Shown here piece after piece: positions 1 through 7,861 of a stretch of 64,000 nt of DNA. Source of the DNA: Trueperella bonasi (GTDB lineage Bacteria > Actinomycetota > Actinomycetes > Actinomycetales > Actinomycetaceae); the NCBI RefSeq assembly GCF_030811535.1, contig NZ_JAUSQX010000001.1, positions 1,054,001 to 1,118,000 of the forward strand, given 5' to 3'. Under the pieces are notes generated by a model that did no database searches, was not told where the DNA came from, and worked only from the letters and a program-made list of their open reading frames with translations. The translations under genes were made by a program, and so were the position numbers. Numbering within the stretch: position 1 is the stretch's first letter; every line of letters starts with the position of its first letter.

Positions 1-828
1 TACGGTTCATTGGGAGCAGCGATAGCTTCGCACGTTGCGAACGGCAGCAAAGTACCACTCGAGCGGCTAATCCGTCAGGCGCTGAATGCGGACGATTCCC
101 AATGGGAACGGAATCTGACGGTTATAGCTATCGCAGCAGTCCGAGCGCTCGAATACAACGACTCCGAGCTAGTCTCATTCGCGGTGGATTGCCTGTTTGA
201 GATGTACGAGAGATCTACCAACAACCGGAATCGACAGCTTGAGATTATCGTATTCATTTACGTTATCGGGGCTGCCGCTGTCCGGTATAAACGGTGGAGT
301 ACTTTACTTCCTATGGTGTTGCGGGGAGGTTCTGGGAATACTTACCGGTCGTGGATAAGGGAAACGCAAGTGGATGCTTCGAGAGCGGATCTTTTCTCAG
401 GACAGTCTGGGATGATGATTGACCTAGCTCGAGGTCTGATGGCGAACGTTCGGGAGCTCCGCCCCGACATTGCGGGAGACCTGCCAGTTGACGATGCGCC
501 TAGGGATGATGCGTCTTTGAACTCACTTTGTCAGTTTGACTTTATACAGGTACTAGCACAAGAACTTGTGCCAGAATCTGGGCGAGCCGAAGGTTACCCA
601 GCATGTGCGATTTATTCGGATGAAAGAGTCAAGTCATTTGCTAACGAATATGTCTGTCACTCCATGGTGCGTAGTGAATTGACGCATCAAAGCGATGAAG
701 ACATGAGCCGTGAAGTCTTTGCGTCAACGTGCAATATTACTCGCCAAGCCTCGTCCTCATTGGGATTTTGGTGGGATATCCCTAACCAGAGAGCAAAGAA
801 CTATATTCACGAAGCATCTGATGCGTAG
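1..828 (+). CDS. Hypothetical protein, 5' truncated by the window edge
   Basis: The frame is open from base 1 without a stop, so the TTG at position 10 need not be the true start and the gene probably begins outside the window. The visible 275 or so residues contain an alpha-helical, weakly hydrophobic segment near residues 75-110, then a polar, acidic C-terminal half ending IHEASDA. I recognise no domain, signal peptide or catalytic motif. A weak inverted repeat (GAAGCATC at 811-818, GATGCTTC at 851-858) overlaps its end. Directly downstream lies a stray winged-helix fragment, so this end of the window looks like an eroded accessory region. That it is a real gene is inferred from the long open frame and the lack of a better opposite-strand frame. 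Confidence 0.45.
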   Translation, partial: YGSLGAAIASHVANGSKVPLERLIRQALNADDSQWERNLTVIAIAAVRALEYNDSELVSFAVDCLFEMYERSTNNRNRQLEIIVFIYVIGAAAVRYKRWSTLLPMVLRGGSGNTYRSWIRETQVDASRADLFSGQSGMMIDLARGLMANVRELRPDIAGDLPVDDAPRDDASLNSLCQFDFIQVLAQELVPESGRAEGYPACAIYSDERVKSFANEYVCHSMVRSELTHQSDEDMSREVFASTCNITRQASSSLGFWWDIPNQRAKNYIHEASDA

Positions 829-873
829 TCACATCTTTCGATGATCGTCGGATGCTTCAGATACCTTCTTTGA

Positions 874-1017
874 CAGGGCACCGGCGAGATCGAAAAATTA
901 AACGGTTTGGCTCGGCCAACAGTTTTGCGTCATTTGCGTTCGCTACAAGAACAAGGAGTGGTGGCTTGGCAGGGAAACTCGGTCAATGATCCGCGCGCGT
1001 CGTGGAGTTTAACGTAG
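874..1017 (+). pseudogene. Winged-helix DNA-binding C-terminal remnant
   Basis: Between a TGA at 871-873 and a TAG at 1015-1017 the frame reads as the end of a helix-turn-helix protein: GEIEKLNGLARPTVLRHLRS, then LQEQGVVAWQGN, ending WSLT. This is the recognition helix plus wing layout seen at the C-terminus of many actinobacterial ATP-binding/AlbA-type or MarR/ArsR-like regulators. No start codon or upstream domain is present, so it is a 3' remnant. It may be the displaced tail of the truncated gene to its left. Confidence 0.5.
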
Positions 1018-1033
1018 CTACTCTAGTATTTAC

Positions 1034-1068
1034 TCTAACGTACTCTAACATTGTTAGAGTACGTTAGA
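1034..1068. promoter_or_regulatory. Perfect 17-bp-arm palindrome
   Basis: TCTAACGTACTCTAACA (1034-1050) is followed by one T and its exact reverse complement (1052-1068). The arms also contain a half-site repeated directly (CTCTAACG / CTCTAACA). It directly follows the winged-helix remnant. It could be that regulator's former operator, or a terminator-type hairpin without a T tract. Nothing downstream on either strand starts within 200 bases. Confidence 0.6.
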
Positions 1069-1281
1069 CCTGCTGAGCAGATGTTCGGGGTACTTCAGGT
1101 AGTGCGGATTTCCTCTGACTTTGAGCGTTTTGAGCGATGCTCGCGGCGAAAAGCGCTGTTTTTCAAGGGGAAATACGCACCCTCCGAGTAGCCCACCAGC
1201 TTCTAGCTCACACAGTAGTTTCCGGGCGTCACGCGGAACCTAAGTTCTTTTCTCAAAATCGTTGATTTACCAAGCCTTTGC

Positions 1282-1300
1282 GGGGGGGGGGGGGGGGGGG
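1282..1300. repeat. 19-nt poly-G tract
   Basis: An uninterrupted run of 19 G residues lies in the gap beyond the 3' end of the minus-strand sugar permease genes. Runs this long slip during replication and are used as phase switches in some bacteria. Here no convincing gene spans the run, because the short plus-strand frames crossing it overlap the permease antisense. The length may also be an assembly estimate. Confidence 0.9.
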
Positions 1301-1313
1301 AGTGCGAGATGAT

Positions 1314-1357
1314 GATTCTCGAAGATTTACCACCCGATTCTCGAAGATTTGCCAACC
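1314..1357 (+). repeat. Two tandem copies of a 22-nt unit
   Basis: GATTCTCGAAGATTTACC (from 1314) recurs as GATTCTCGAAGATTTGCC (from 1336) with one substitution in the core. It lies immediately after the poly-G tract and just before the permease gene end. Function unknown; the pair adds to the repeat-rich look of this gap. Confidence 0.7.
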
Positions 1358-1379
1358 TGTTTTCATGGAATCCGGCGGC

Positions 1380-2315
1380 CTATTTCAAACCGGTAATACC
1401 GATCGAACGCACGATCTGCTTATTGAACACGACGAACAAAATCAACAGCGGCAAGATCGACAGCGTTGTAGCGGCCATCACCAGAGTCCAATTCTCCGAA
1501 TATTGAGACTGCAATCCCGCCGTCGCAACCGTGAGCACATTCCACTCTTTGCGCGGCGCAATAATTGACGGCCACAGGAAATTATTCCACTGAGTAACCA
1601 CCGTAATCAGCAGCAGCGTCACCAAAATAGGCTGATTCAGCGGCAGTACGATCGACCATAGCTGCCGCCAAAAGCCAGCACCATCAAGCTCAGCCGCATC
1701 CAAAATTTCCTGCGGCACGGCCTTAAAGTTTTGCCGTAGCAAGAAAATCGCATACGGCGATCCAAGCATGAACGGCACGACGAGGCCTGCAAAAGTATTG
1801 CGCAAACCCCACTGCGACATCATGGTAAACAGCGGAATCATCGTGACGATCGCAGGGATCATCATCGTGGCAATATACGCCCAAAACAGCACGTCGCGCC
1901 CAGGAAATTCCAGCCGCGCAAACGCATAGGCCGCCAAGATCGACGAGATAAACTGCCCGATCACCATCACGATCACCACTTGCACGGTCACGGCAAGCGG
2001 CACGATAAAGTCGTGGTCGGTAAACAGCCGCACGTAGTTATCAAACGTGATCTCTTCGGGCATAGATAGCGCGCCATTCAAGAGCAGATCACGCTCGGTG
2101 CGCAGGGAAACCAAAATCGAAAACACCAGCGGCAGCACGGTCAGCAACGCCCCCGCGATCAATACCGCGTAGGTCAAAAGCACGGACCATATCGAATTCT
2201 TCTTGCGCAACCGAGTCGCCGAAACAGGCGTAACCTTCCACGTAGCGCCCGCGTCTGTGCCAGTGCGCTCGACAGTTTCAGTAGCGCCATCTACCCCGCG
2301 TCGAATATCGCTCAT
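1380..2315 (-). CDS. Sugar ABC transporter permease, MalG/UgpE type
   Basis: This is an inner-membrane subunit of a CUT1-family carbohydrate importer. The 311 residues have a charged 38-residue N-terminus and six hydrophobic segments. The cytoplasmic EAA loop is clear: EILDAAELDGAGFWRQLWSI, followed by VLPLNQP, which docks on the ATPase. The family (MalG, MsmG, UgpE) is typically 275-310 residues, so it is full length. It starts 2 bases after the partner permease gene ends, showing co-transcription. No solute-binding protein or ATPase gene is adjacent, although CUT1 systems normally place the binding protein upstream. The ATPase is often a shared MsmK encoded elsewhere. Substrate cannot be read from the sequence. 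Confidence 0.88.
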   Translation of the reverse strand: MSDIRRGVDGATETVERTGTDAGATWKVTPVSATRLRKKNSIWSVLLTYAVLIAGALLTVLPLVFSILVSLRTERDLLLNGALSMPEEITFDNYVRLFTDHDFIVPLAVTVQVVIVMVIGQFISSILAAYAFARLEFPGRDVLFWAYIATMMIPAIVTMIPLFTMMSQWGLRNTFAGLVVPFMLGSPYAIFLLRQNFKAVPQEILDAAELDGAGFWRQLWSIVLPLNQPILVTLLLITVVTQWNNFLWPSIIAPRKEWNVLTVATAGLQSQYSENWTLVMAATTLSILPLLILFVVFNKQIVRSIGITGLK

Positions 2316-2317
2316 GG

Positions 2318-3238
2318 CTAGCTCATATCGTAGGTCATGCGCGATGAAAAATAGCGCTGCTGAACAAGGGTCACAATCACGATGAGCACCATCAAGAACA
2401 CGGCCATCGCCGCGGCGTCACCAATCTGGTGGGACGTAAAAGCCGAGTTATAAATCCGCGCCGCAATCACATCGGTTGTACCCCCCGGATACCCCGGATT
2501 GCCATCGGTCAGGCCATACACCAGGTCAAAGACTTGGAACGAGGCAATGAGCGAGGTGACGCTCACGAAGAACGTGGTCGGCCTGATCAGCGGCAACGTG
2601 ATCGACCACAGTTTACGCACCGGGCCCGCCCCATCCAGTTCCGCCGCCTCGTACACATCCTTCGGAATTGACTGCAAGGCCGCCAAGAAGAACAGCGAAA
2701 TGTAGCCGATGTTCTGCCACACGTACACGAGCGCGACGACGGGCAACGCCGTCGTCGTATCTGCCAGCCACGCGGTACGCGTGCCGAGCACCTCGTTAAT
2801 CAACCCCGACGGCGCAAGCAGCCAGGACCACACGATGCCAAGCGCGAGCGGCGCCGCCACCCACGGGATTACGTACATGATCTGCAAAACGCCCGAGCCG
2901 GGAAGCTTGCGATTCAGCCCGAGCGCAATCAGCAAGCCGACAATGATCGCCCCGGGAATCGCGATCAGGGAAAACTTCACGGTCACCCACACCGAGTTCC
3001 AAAACCCGTTCGAGGCGAACATGTTCTCGTAGTTCGAAATCCCAACGAACACCGGATCGGAAATGAGATTCCACCGCAAAAAGGAGATCACGATGACCAG
3101 CACGATCGGCACCATGAGGAACAGGCCCACACCGATAAACGACGGAATCAGCATCGTAAACGCCGTCGCCGCCTCTTTGCGCTTGCGCGGGCTGCGCGGG
3201 CGAACTTCCGGTTTCCGAACTTCCGTGGCTTGAGTCAT
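2318..3238 (-). CDS. Sugar ABC transporter permease, MalF/UgpA type
   Basis: First permease of the CUT1 pair, 306 residues, with six predicted membrane segments after a basic N-terminus (RPRSPRKRKEA). The EAA loop reads DVYEAAELDGAGPVRKLWSI, then TLPLIRP. MalF/MsmF/UgpA homologues have the same order and length. The start codon overlaps the stop of the upstream SprT-like gene by 4 bases (ATGA type), so the two are translationally coupled, an unusual partner for a sugar transporter. The binding-protein gene normally found at this upstream position is missing. Confidence 0.88.
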   Translation of the reverse strand: MTQATEVRKPEVRPRSPRKRKEAATAFTMLIPSFIGVGLFLMVPIVLVIVISFLRWNLISDPVFVGISNYENMFASNGFWNSVWVTVKFSLIAIPGAIIVGLLIALGLNRKLPGSGVLQIMYVIPWVAAPLALGIVWSWLLAPSGLINEVLGTRTAWLADTTTALPVVALVYVWQNIGYISLFFLAALQSIPKDVYEAAELDGAGPVRKLWSITLPLIRPTTFFVSVTSLIASFQVFDLVYGLTDGNPGYPGGTTDVIAARIYNSAFTSHQIGDAAAMAVFLMVLIVIVTLVQQRYFSSRMTYDMS

Positions 3239-3699
3239 GCGATTACCTCTCCTGTGCGTACATTACGCCAAGTAATCAGGAAGTTGGGTGAAAAAGTCCG
3301 GGTACATATCCCGCATGAAGTCCTCCCAGCCGGGCGGCGGTGGCGTGAATGGCCGTGACCGTTCGGGCATTGCCCTTCCCACAGGGCTTCGGGTTCGGGC
3401 CAACTAGGATCGACGCGCGTATGGCCACTGCCGCCGATCGCTAGACAGATTTTGCGCCAGTGAGAGTCGTGACCGTGGCCCGGCCCGGCAAGCGCGTGAG
3501 CAATCTCGTGCAGCGCCAGTTCACGGACTTGTTCGGGTGAATACAGCTCAAGATGTGGGCGAGATAGGGAAATCACGCGCTGGATGGTGTTCGCGCTACC
3601 GGCACGGCGTTTCGCGCGATCAAGGCGGAGCGACCAGTCGGAAAGGCCGTGGCCGTCCATAAGACCACGCACCATTTCCAGCGCCTCTTCCACATTCAC
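3235..3699 (-). CDS. SprT-like zinc metalloprotease-domain protein
   Basis: A 154-residue protein with an HEIAHAL zinc-binding motif (residues about 84-90) preceded by an SprT-style segment (ISLSRPHLELYSPEQVRELA) and followed by a cysteine-containing tail (CPNGHGH, CGIC) that would form a small zinc ribbon. SprT/Spartan-like domains are metallopeptidases; bacterial members are mostly uncharacterised. The length is normal for the bacterial group. It is divergent from the flavin monooxygenase gene at 3768 and overlaps the downstream permease gene by 4 bases. The overlap suggests one mRNA but not necessarily a shared function. Confidence 0.8.
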   Translation of the reverse strand: MNVEEALEMVRGLMDGHGLSDWSLRLDRAKRRAGSANTIQRVISLSRPHLELYSPEQVRELALHEIAHALAGPGHGHDSHWRKICLAIGGSGHTRVDPSWPEPEALWEGQCPNGHGHSRHRRPAGRTSCGICTRTFSPNFLITWRNVRTGEVIA

Positions 3700-3767
3700 A
3701 CCCCGATCCTAAGCGCCGCGGCCGCGAGAACGAATCGATGTCCACACTCGTGGGGTACGTTTAACAC

Positions 3768-4913
3768 ATGACTAGCTTCAGCGATGGCCGGCCCGGAGCG
3801 GCGTGGGCGGTTGACGTCGTCGTGATCGGTGCCGGGCAGGCCGGGCTGGTGGCCGCCTACGAGTTGCAGCGCCGCGGCGTGGTAGGCTACTCGCCGACAT
3901 CGCGTCCGCAGGGCTTGAGCGCCCGGACGTTCGTGGTTCTCGACGCCGAGGCGAGGCCCGGCGGGGCGTGGCGGCACCGGTGGCCCGGCCTGAGGATGTC
4001 CACCGTGAACATGATCGCTGACCTGCCCGGCATGGCGGCCCAGCCGCACTCGGGAAGCGAGCGGGCGGCGGAGTTTATCCCGGAGTATTTTGCCGAATAC
4101 GAATCCGAATTCGACTTACCGATTATGCGCCCAGTCCGAGTCAAACAAGTGCGCGCCGACGACGACAGGTTTTGGTTAACGACGACGATCGGCAATTTTC
4201 GCGCCCGAGCTATTTTGAACTGTACCGGCACGTGGGATACCCCATTCATCCCGTGGTATCCCGGTCAAAATCAGTTCCGCGGTATTCAGTTGCACACGCG
4301 GGACTACAAGGATCCCGAACTGTTTTGGCGAAAGCGGACCCTCGTCGTCGGCGGTGGCATTTCCGCACTCGACCACCTCGACGAAATCTCGTGGGTCACG
4401 GAAAACGCGTATTGGGCTACGCGCACGCCACCCCGATGGAAAGATGCCGAACACTTCAGTTCGGGCAATACCGGCCGAGGCCTCGGGGTGGAGGCGGGTA
4501 GAGCCGTGGAACGGCGAGTGCGAGAGCGAACCGAGGCTGGGCTGAGGCCGCTGCCCGTCGTCGCCACAACCGGGCTACCACGTAACGAAAAGGTGCTCGA
4601 CATGGAAGAACGCGGCCTGTTGAATCGGCGGCCCATGTTCGACAGGCTCAACGCGCACGGCGCCTGGTGGGGCGAAGAGTTCGTGGAACTTGACGCAATC
4701 GTGTGGGCCACCGGCTTTCGAGCTAATCTTCGGCATTTGGCGCCGCTGAAACTACGGAGCGAGGGCGGTGGGATCCTTATGCGCGGCACGCGTGTGGCAG
4801 CGTATCCCAACCTGCATTTGCTTGGCTACGGAGCCAGTGCGTCGACGGTCGGGGCTCGGCGGGATTCACGCGCGGCGGTACGCGAAATCGTGGACTATCT
4901 CGCAAGCGATTAG
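3768..4913 (+). CDS. FAD-dependent monooxygenase/oxidoreductase (CzcO/FMO-like)
   Basis: The protein has two Rossmann folds. VDVVVIGAGQAGLVAAYELQ near residues 15-34 is the FAD-binding GxGxxG, and TLVVGGGISALDHL near residue 190 is the NAD(P)H-binding GxGxxS variant. AIVWATGFRANLRHL near residue 310 is the ATG motif common to flavin monooxygenases and thioredoxin-reductase-like enzymes. At 381 residues it matches the CzcO/putative flavoprotein monooxygenase group rather than Baeyer-Villiger enzymes, which are longer. The likely role is NADPH- and O2-dependent oxidation of an unknown small molecule. It stands upstream of two small membrane-protein genes on the same strand. Confidence 0.75.
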   Translation: MTSFSDGRPGAAWAVDVVVIGAGQAGLVAAYELQRRGVVGYSPTSRPQGLSARTFVVLDAEARPGGAWRHRWPGLRMSTVNMIADLPGMAAQPHSGSERAAEFIPEYFAEYESEFDLPIMRPVRVKQVRADDDRFWLTTTIGNFRARAILNCTGTWDTPFIPWYPGQNQFRGIQLHTRDYKDPELFWRKRTLVVGGGISALDHLDEISWVTENAYWATRTPPRWKDAEHFSSGNTGRGLGVEAGRAVERRVRERTEAGLRPLPVVATTGLPRNEKVLDMEERGLLNRRPMFDRLNAHGAWWGEEFVELDAIVWATGFRANLRHLAPLKLRSEGGGILMRGTRVAAYPNLHLLGYGASASTVGARRDSRAAVREIVDYLASD

Positions 4914-4935
4914 GATAGGTGTGGACAGGAGGAAT

Positions 4936-5634
4936 ATGGCATCTCACACCGATCTTGTTGCCCGGATTGCCGAATCGGGTGCGATCCCGGCAGACCGCCC
5001 GATCGACCATGCCCGCCGGATCATTACCGCCATTACCATTGGCACATTCTTAGGAACTTTTGCCGGGATTTTCGCGAATTTTTCCGAGTTCACGCTGGGT
5101 AAAATGCTTGTAGCCTTCGTGCCAAGCCTGGTGATGGTGATCCTGTTTCTTGTGGTGTGGCAGGTGGTCAAAACGCCGCGGACGGGCGATCCCGTTCCCG
5201 TGATAGCACGCACGCTTGCGACTTCCGAGAGCCCATTTCTTCGCTATGTGAAAAACGGTTCGAATAAGGGCCTGCTCGTGCCCGTGGTGGTGGCACCCAC
5301 CGACGGTTCGGATGCCTTCCGCTCAGTTATTCTTCTTCGGGAAACCGTGCCGGGCGTCGAGGTGACAGAACCTGAGGTTGGCACGCTGATGGCCCTGCAA
5401 CAGGTGGAGCCTGGCATGGGGGAACTGGCTAATATTGCCGAGGTGACACCGGAACAAGTTGAGCTGCGCGATCGGCTGATGCGCCGCCCGCGTATTCTTT
5501 CCAACAGGGCGCCTGCCCTTCCCATGCGGCGCGGCGTATTCGAGCGGATTCCGGGGTGGGCGGCCGCGCAATGGTGGGGCGGTATTGTGATTGCTGGCCT
5601 GCTCGTATTTGCTGTAATTTCGTTACTCGCTTAG
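4936..5634 (+). CDS. Three-segment membrane protein of unknown function
   Basis: The start is taken at ATG 4936 because ACAGGAGGA ends two bases before it; a longer in-frame extension overlaps the upstream gene and is not needed. The 232 residues carry a hairpin of membrane segments (about 28-50 and 58-80), a cytoplasmic or surface domain of about 120 residues, and a C-terminal anchor (IVIAGLLVFAVISLLA). I recognise no catalytic motif. It is only 22 bases from the flavoprotein gene and 10 from the next, so it is probably part of one transcript. Confidence 0.7.
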   Translation: MASHTDLVARIAESGAIPADRPIDHARRIITAITIGTFLGTFAGIFANFSEFTLGKMLVAFVPSLVMVILFLVVWQVVKTPRTGDPVPVIARTLATSESPFLRYVKNGSNKGLLVPVVVAPTDGSDAFRSVILLRETVPGVEVTEPEVGTLMALQQVEPGMGELANIAEVTPEQVELRDRLMRRPRILSNRAPALPMRRGVFERIPGWAAAQWWGGIVIAGLLVFAVISLLA

Positions 5635-5644
5635 GGAACTTTTT

Positions 5645-6430
5645 GTGAACCAAGAGAATTTCTCAGGCCAAGCCGGCCCGAACGTGCAGCCGCGGCAGCC
5701 AGGGCAACCCGGGCAGCGAGGGTATGGCGGGCACGTATCGGTGCGTCCGCCGAACGAACTTGCAGGTGCGAAGCCCGTTAAGAAACGCGGGTGGAGCCCA
5801 GCGCGAGCGTTTATCGCGGTGCTCATCGCGTTCGCGATGGTGCTTGCAGGCGTGATTGTGAGCGTCGCCGTGCTTCGCGGCCCCGAAGTACGTGCGGATG
5901 CACCGTTGGATCCCGCCACCCCGGCGGTGCACGGCGGGGAATCGGGGCAAGGCGAGGCAGACCCCGTTGAAGCACCAGATCTGAAAGGCCAGTCTTTCAC
6001 TATCCCCGTTCCAGATTCCGAGGGAGAAACTCTCACCCTCGAGGTAGATGGCGCGTGGCGCTACGATTCTTCGGACGGTAATAGCATTCATGGCCACTAT
6101 CCGTGGCTTAATGACGACGTCGCCCACACGGTGATTGAAACTACCGTGACGAATAACGGGAACACCGCCGTATTCCTACAGGGGACTTTCCAAGCATTCG
6201 TAAGAACCGACACCGGAGATTATGTGCGCGCAGAGGCCGTCTTCCTCACCAACGATTCTTATGCGCTCGCCGAGGTGGATCCCGGAGAAACCGTTGATGT
6301 CACGCTTGTTGTTCCCACCTTGAAGGAACAGAACGCTGAAGCGTTCGGTATCTCGATCGGTTCGAACTGGCACGACTCGGCCACGTGGCTTGATTTAAAT
6401 GTGTTGCCAGTACTTGATTACTCAGATTGA
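5645..6430 (+). CDS. Membrane-anchored extracellular protein, DUF4352-like fold
   Basis: GTG start at 5645 preceded by AGGGA. The protein has a Gly/Pro/Gln-rich cytoplasmic N-terminus of about 50 residues, a single membrane segment (AFIAVLIAFAMVLAGVIVSV, about 55-75), an acidic linker, and a beta-rich C-terminal domain with TVTNNGNTAVFL and VDPGETVDVTLVVPT. This pattern resembles DUF4352/TRF2-type immunoglobulin-like domains of Gram-positive surface proteins. The domain assignment is by resemblance only. It probably shares a transcript with the membrane gene 10 bases upstream. Confidence 0.6.
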   Translation: MNQENFSGQAGPNVQPRQPGQPGQRGYGGHVSVRPPNELAGAKPVKKRGWSPARAFIAVLIAFAMVLAGVIVSVAVLRGPEVRADAPLDPATPAVHGGESGQGEADPVEAPDLKGQSFTIPVPDSEGETLTLEVDGAWRYDSSDGNSIHGHYPWLNDDVAHTVIETTVTNNGNTAVFLQGTFQAFVRTDTGDYVRAEAVFLTNDSYALAEVDPGETVDVTLVVPTLKEQNAEAFGISIGSNWHDSATWLDLNVLPVLDYSD

Positions 6431-6596
6431 TTTGGAGCGCGGTTCCGCAGCCACGTTTTGTTCATTGTTGAATAATGAGACGCCACAACTGAAACGGAAT
6501 TTTTGTAACATAATTGTTGCATCCTGCTCCACTTCATGAGCTCGGGATGCAAGACAGCGAAGAAAGAAGAAACATGAAACACGCAAGTGTGAGGAT

Positions 6597-7769
6597 ATGT
6601 TCATCATATTCGGCGCGCTTTTCGCCGGTTTATGTGCTCCGCAAGTAGCGATTGCAGACTCGGACCCAGCAGCTGCGGACACGCCTAAGATCTTGGCGCC
6701 GCGACATCATGATTATGGCTACATCGTTTCAGGAACACGAAACGGTCGAGTGCACCGCTCTCAGCCGATACTTTTCTCGGTATCGACGAATGGTTCTAAT
6801 CAGCCGGACCTAAGGGCGTATTGTCTTGAACTTGGTATTCCTGCTACTCACGACTCTTTCGCTTATGTGAGCCCATGGGATGAATTCCAAGGTAACAACA
6901 GTTTTAAAAATTCAGATGTCCAGCAAAAAGTTGGATGGATAGTTTTGAATTCTTACCCCAATGTTGAATTAGACAAGCTCGCCCAAACGGTGGGAATTGT
7001 TGACGGTCTTACTAACAAGGTTGCGATTGCGGCTACGCAAAGTGCGATCTGGCACTTGACGGATGGCTTGGAAAACCCGCAGATTGTCGATGCGGCGACA
7101 AGTCAAAAGGCGACTAATGCGGAAAAAGCGGCTTTTCAGGCGTTATACGGCTACCTAATTGGATCTGAAAACATTGGCATATCAGAGGGTGATGTCCAAG
7201 CTTCTGTTGAAATTAAAGCCGACAACATTGAGGGCAATATTGGCGAGACGCTCGGGCCTGTCCGGATTGAATCCGCGCAGAATTCCATCAGCGTCACTCT
7301 AAACGGTGACATCGTACTAGTTGACGCAAATGGTGATGAAATCGACCCGACTACAATAGACCCTCGAACAGAGTTTTACGTGAAACATAATCAAACTAAA
7401 GAGGATTCGGTCTCAGGAAGCATACACTCCTATGTGAATGTGACAGGATACAACGGCAAGTTAATCACACCGCCTGCGATCAAATCTCAGGTGGCGCTAA
7501 CTTCTGCGCCGACTGGTGGGCGCGGCCAGGCTTTGATTATTGTTGAAGAGAAGCGGGATGCCGCCGATTCTGCGGCTCATTTCACGTGGAAGCGGACGCC
7601 AACGCCAACGTCGACTCCTACTCCGGAGCCAACCCCGACTCCGACTCCAACTCCTGAAGCGCCGAAGCCCAAGCTCGTGCACACGGGTGCATCCGTTGGA
7701 ATCCTCGCGATCCTCGGATTTGTTGCAGTTGGCAGCGGCGCCCTCCTGGTGAGGCGCTCGCGGGCTTAA
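6597..7769 (+). CDS. Thioester-domain surface protein with LVHTG cell-wall sorting signal
   Basis: The mature protein contains AYCLELG (Cys76) and ATQSAIWHLTDG (Gln148), the Cys-Gln pair typical of TED adhesin domains that form an internal thioester and bind host surfaces covalently. A beta-rich middle region and a Thr-Pro repeat stalk (about 334-356) follow. Next come LVHTG (360-364), a hydrophobic segment and the tail RRSRA: a sortase signal with His in place of Glu/Ala. No sortase is in the window. The start is uncertain. ATG 6597 gives a short signal peptide without N-terminal lysines and a Shine-Dalgarno only 2 bases away. A better-placed ATG at 6574 (MKHASVRI) is in another frame, so a frameshift in the signal peptide or in the assembly is possible. 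Confidence 0.75.
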   Translation: MFIIFGALFAGLCAPQVAIADSDPAAADTPKILAPRHHDYGYIVSGTRNGRVHRSQPILFSVSTNGSNQPDLRAYCLELGIPATHDSFAYVSPWDEFQGNNSFKNSDVQQKVGWIVLNSYPNVELDKLAQTVGIVDGLTNKVAIAATQSAIWHLTDGLENPQIVDAATSQKATNAEKAAFQALYGYLIGSENIGISEGDVQASVEIKADNIEGNIGETLGPVRIESAQNSISVTLNGDIVLVDANGDEIDPTTIDPRTEFYVKHNQTKEDSVSGSIHSYVNVTGYNGKLITPPAIKSQVALTSAPTGGRGQALIIVEEKRDAADSAAHFTWKRTPTPTSTPTPEPTPTPTPTPEAPKPKLVHTGASVGILAILGFVAVGSGALLVRRSRA

Positions 7770-7812
7770 AATTTGACTCGAACTGAGTTCAGCTGATCAC
7801 AGTTGAATACAG

Positions 7813-7848
7813 CGAAAGGGTGGATGGGAATTCCCAGCCACCCTTTCG
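7813..7848. terminator. Bidirectional hairpin between surface-protein gene and hrpA
   Basis: CGAAAGGGTGG (7813-7823) pairs with CCACCCTTTCG (7838-7848), with an inner palindrome TGGGAATTCCCA. It sits between two convergent gene ends, which fits a shared terminator; there is no long T run. Confidence 0.7.
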
Positions 7849-7861
7849 TGGTTTATGAACG

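Noticed and set aside
1278-1568. Plus-strand frame starting with a glycine run encoded by the G tract
   Set aside because: It runs antisense over the end of the sugar permease gene, has no family resemblance and exists only because of the homopolymer.
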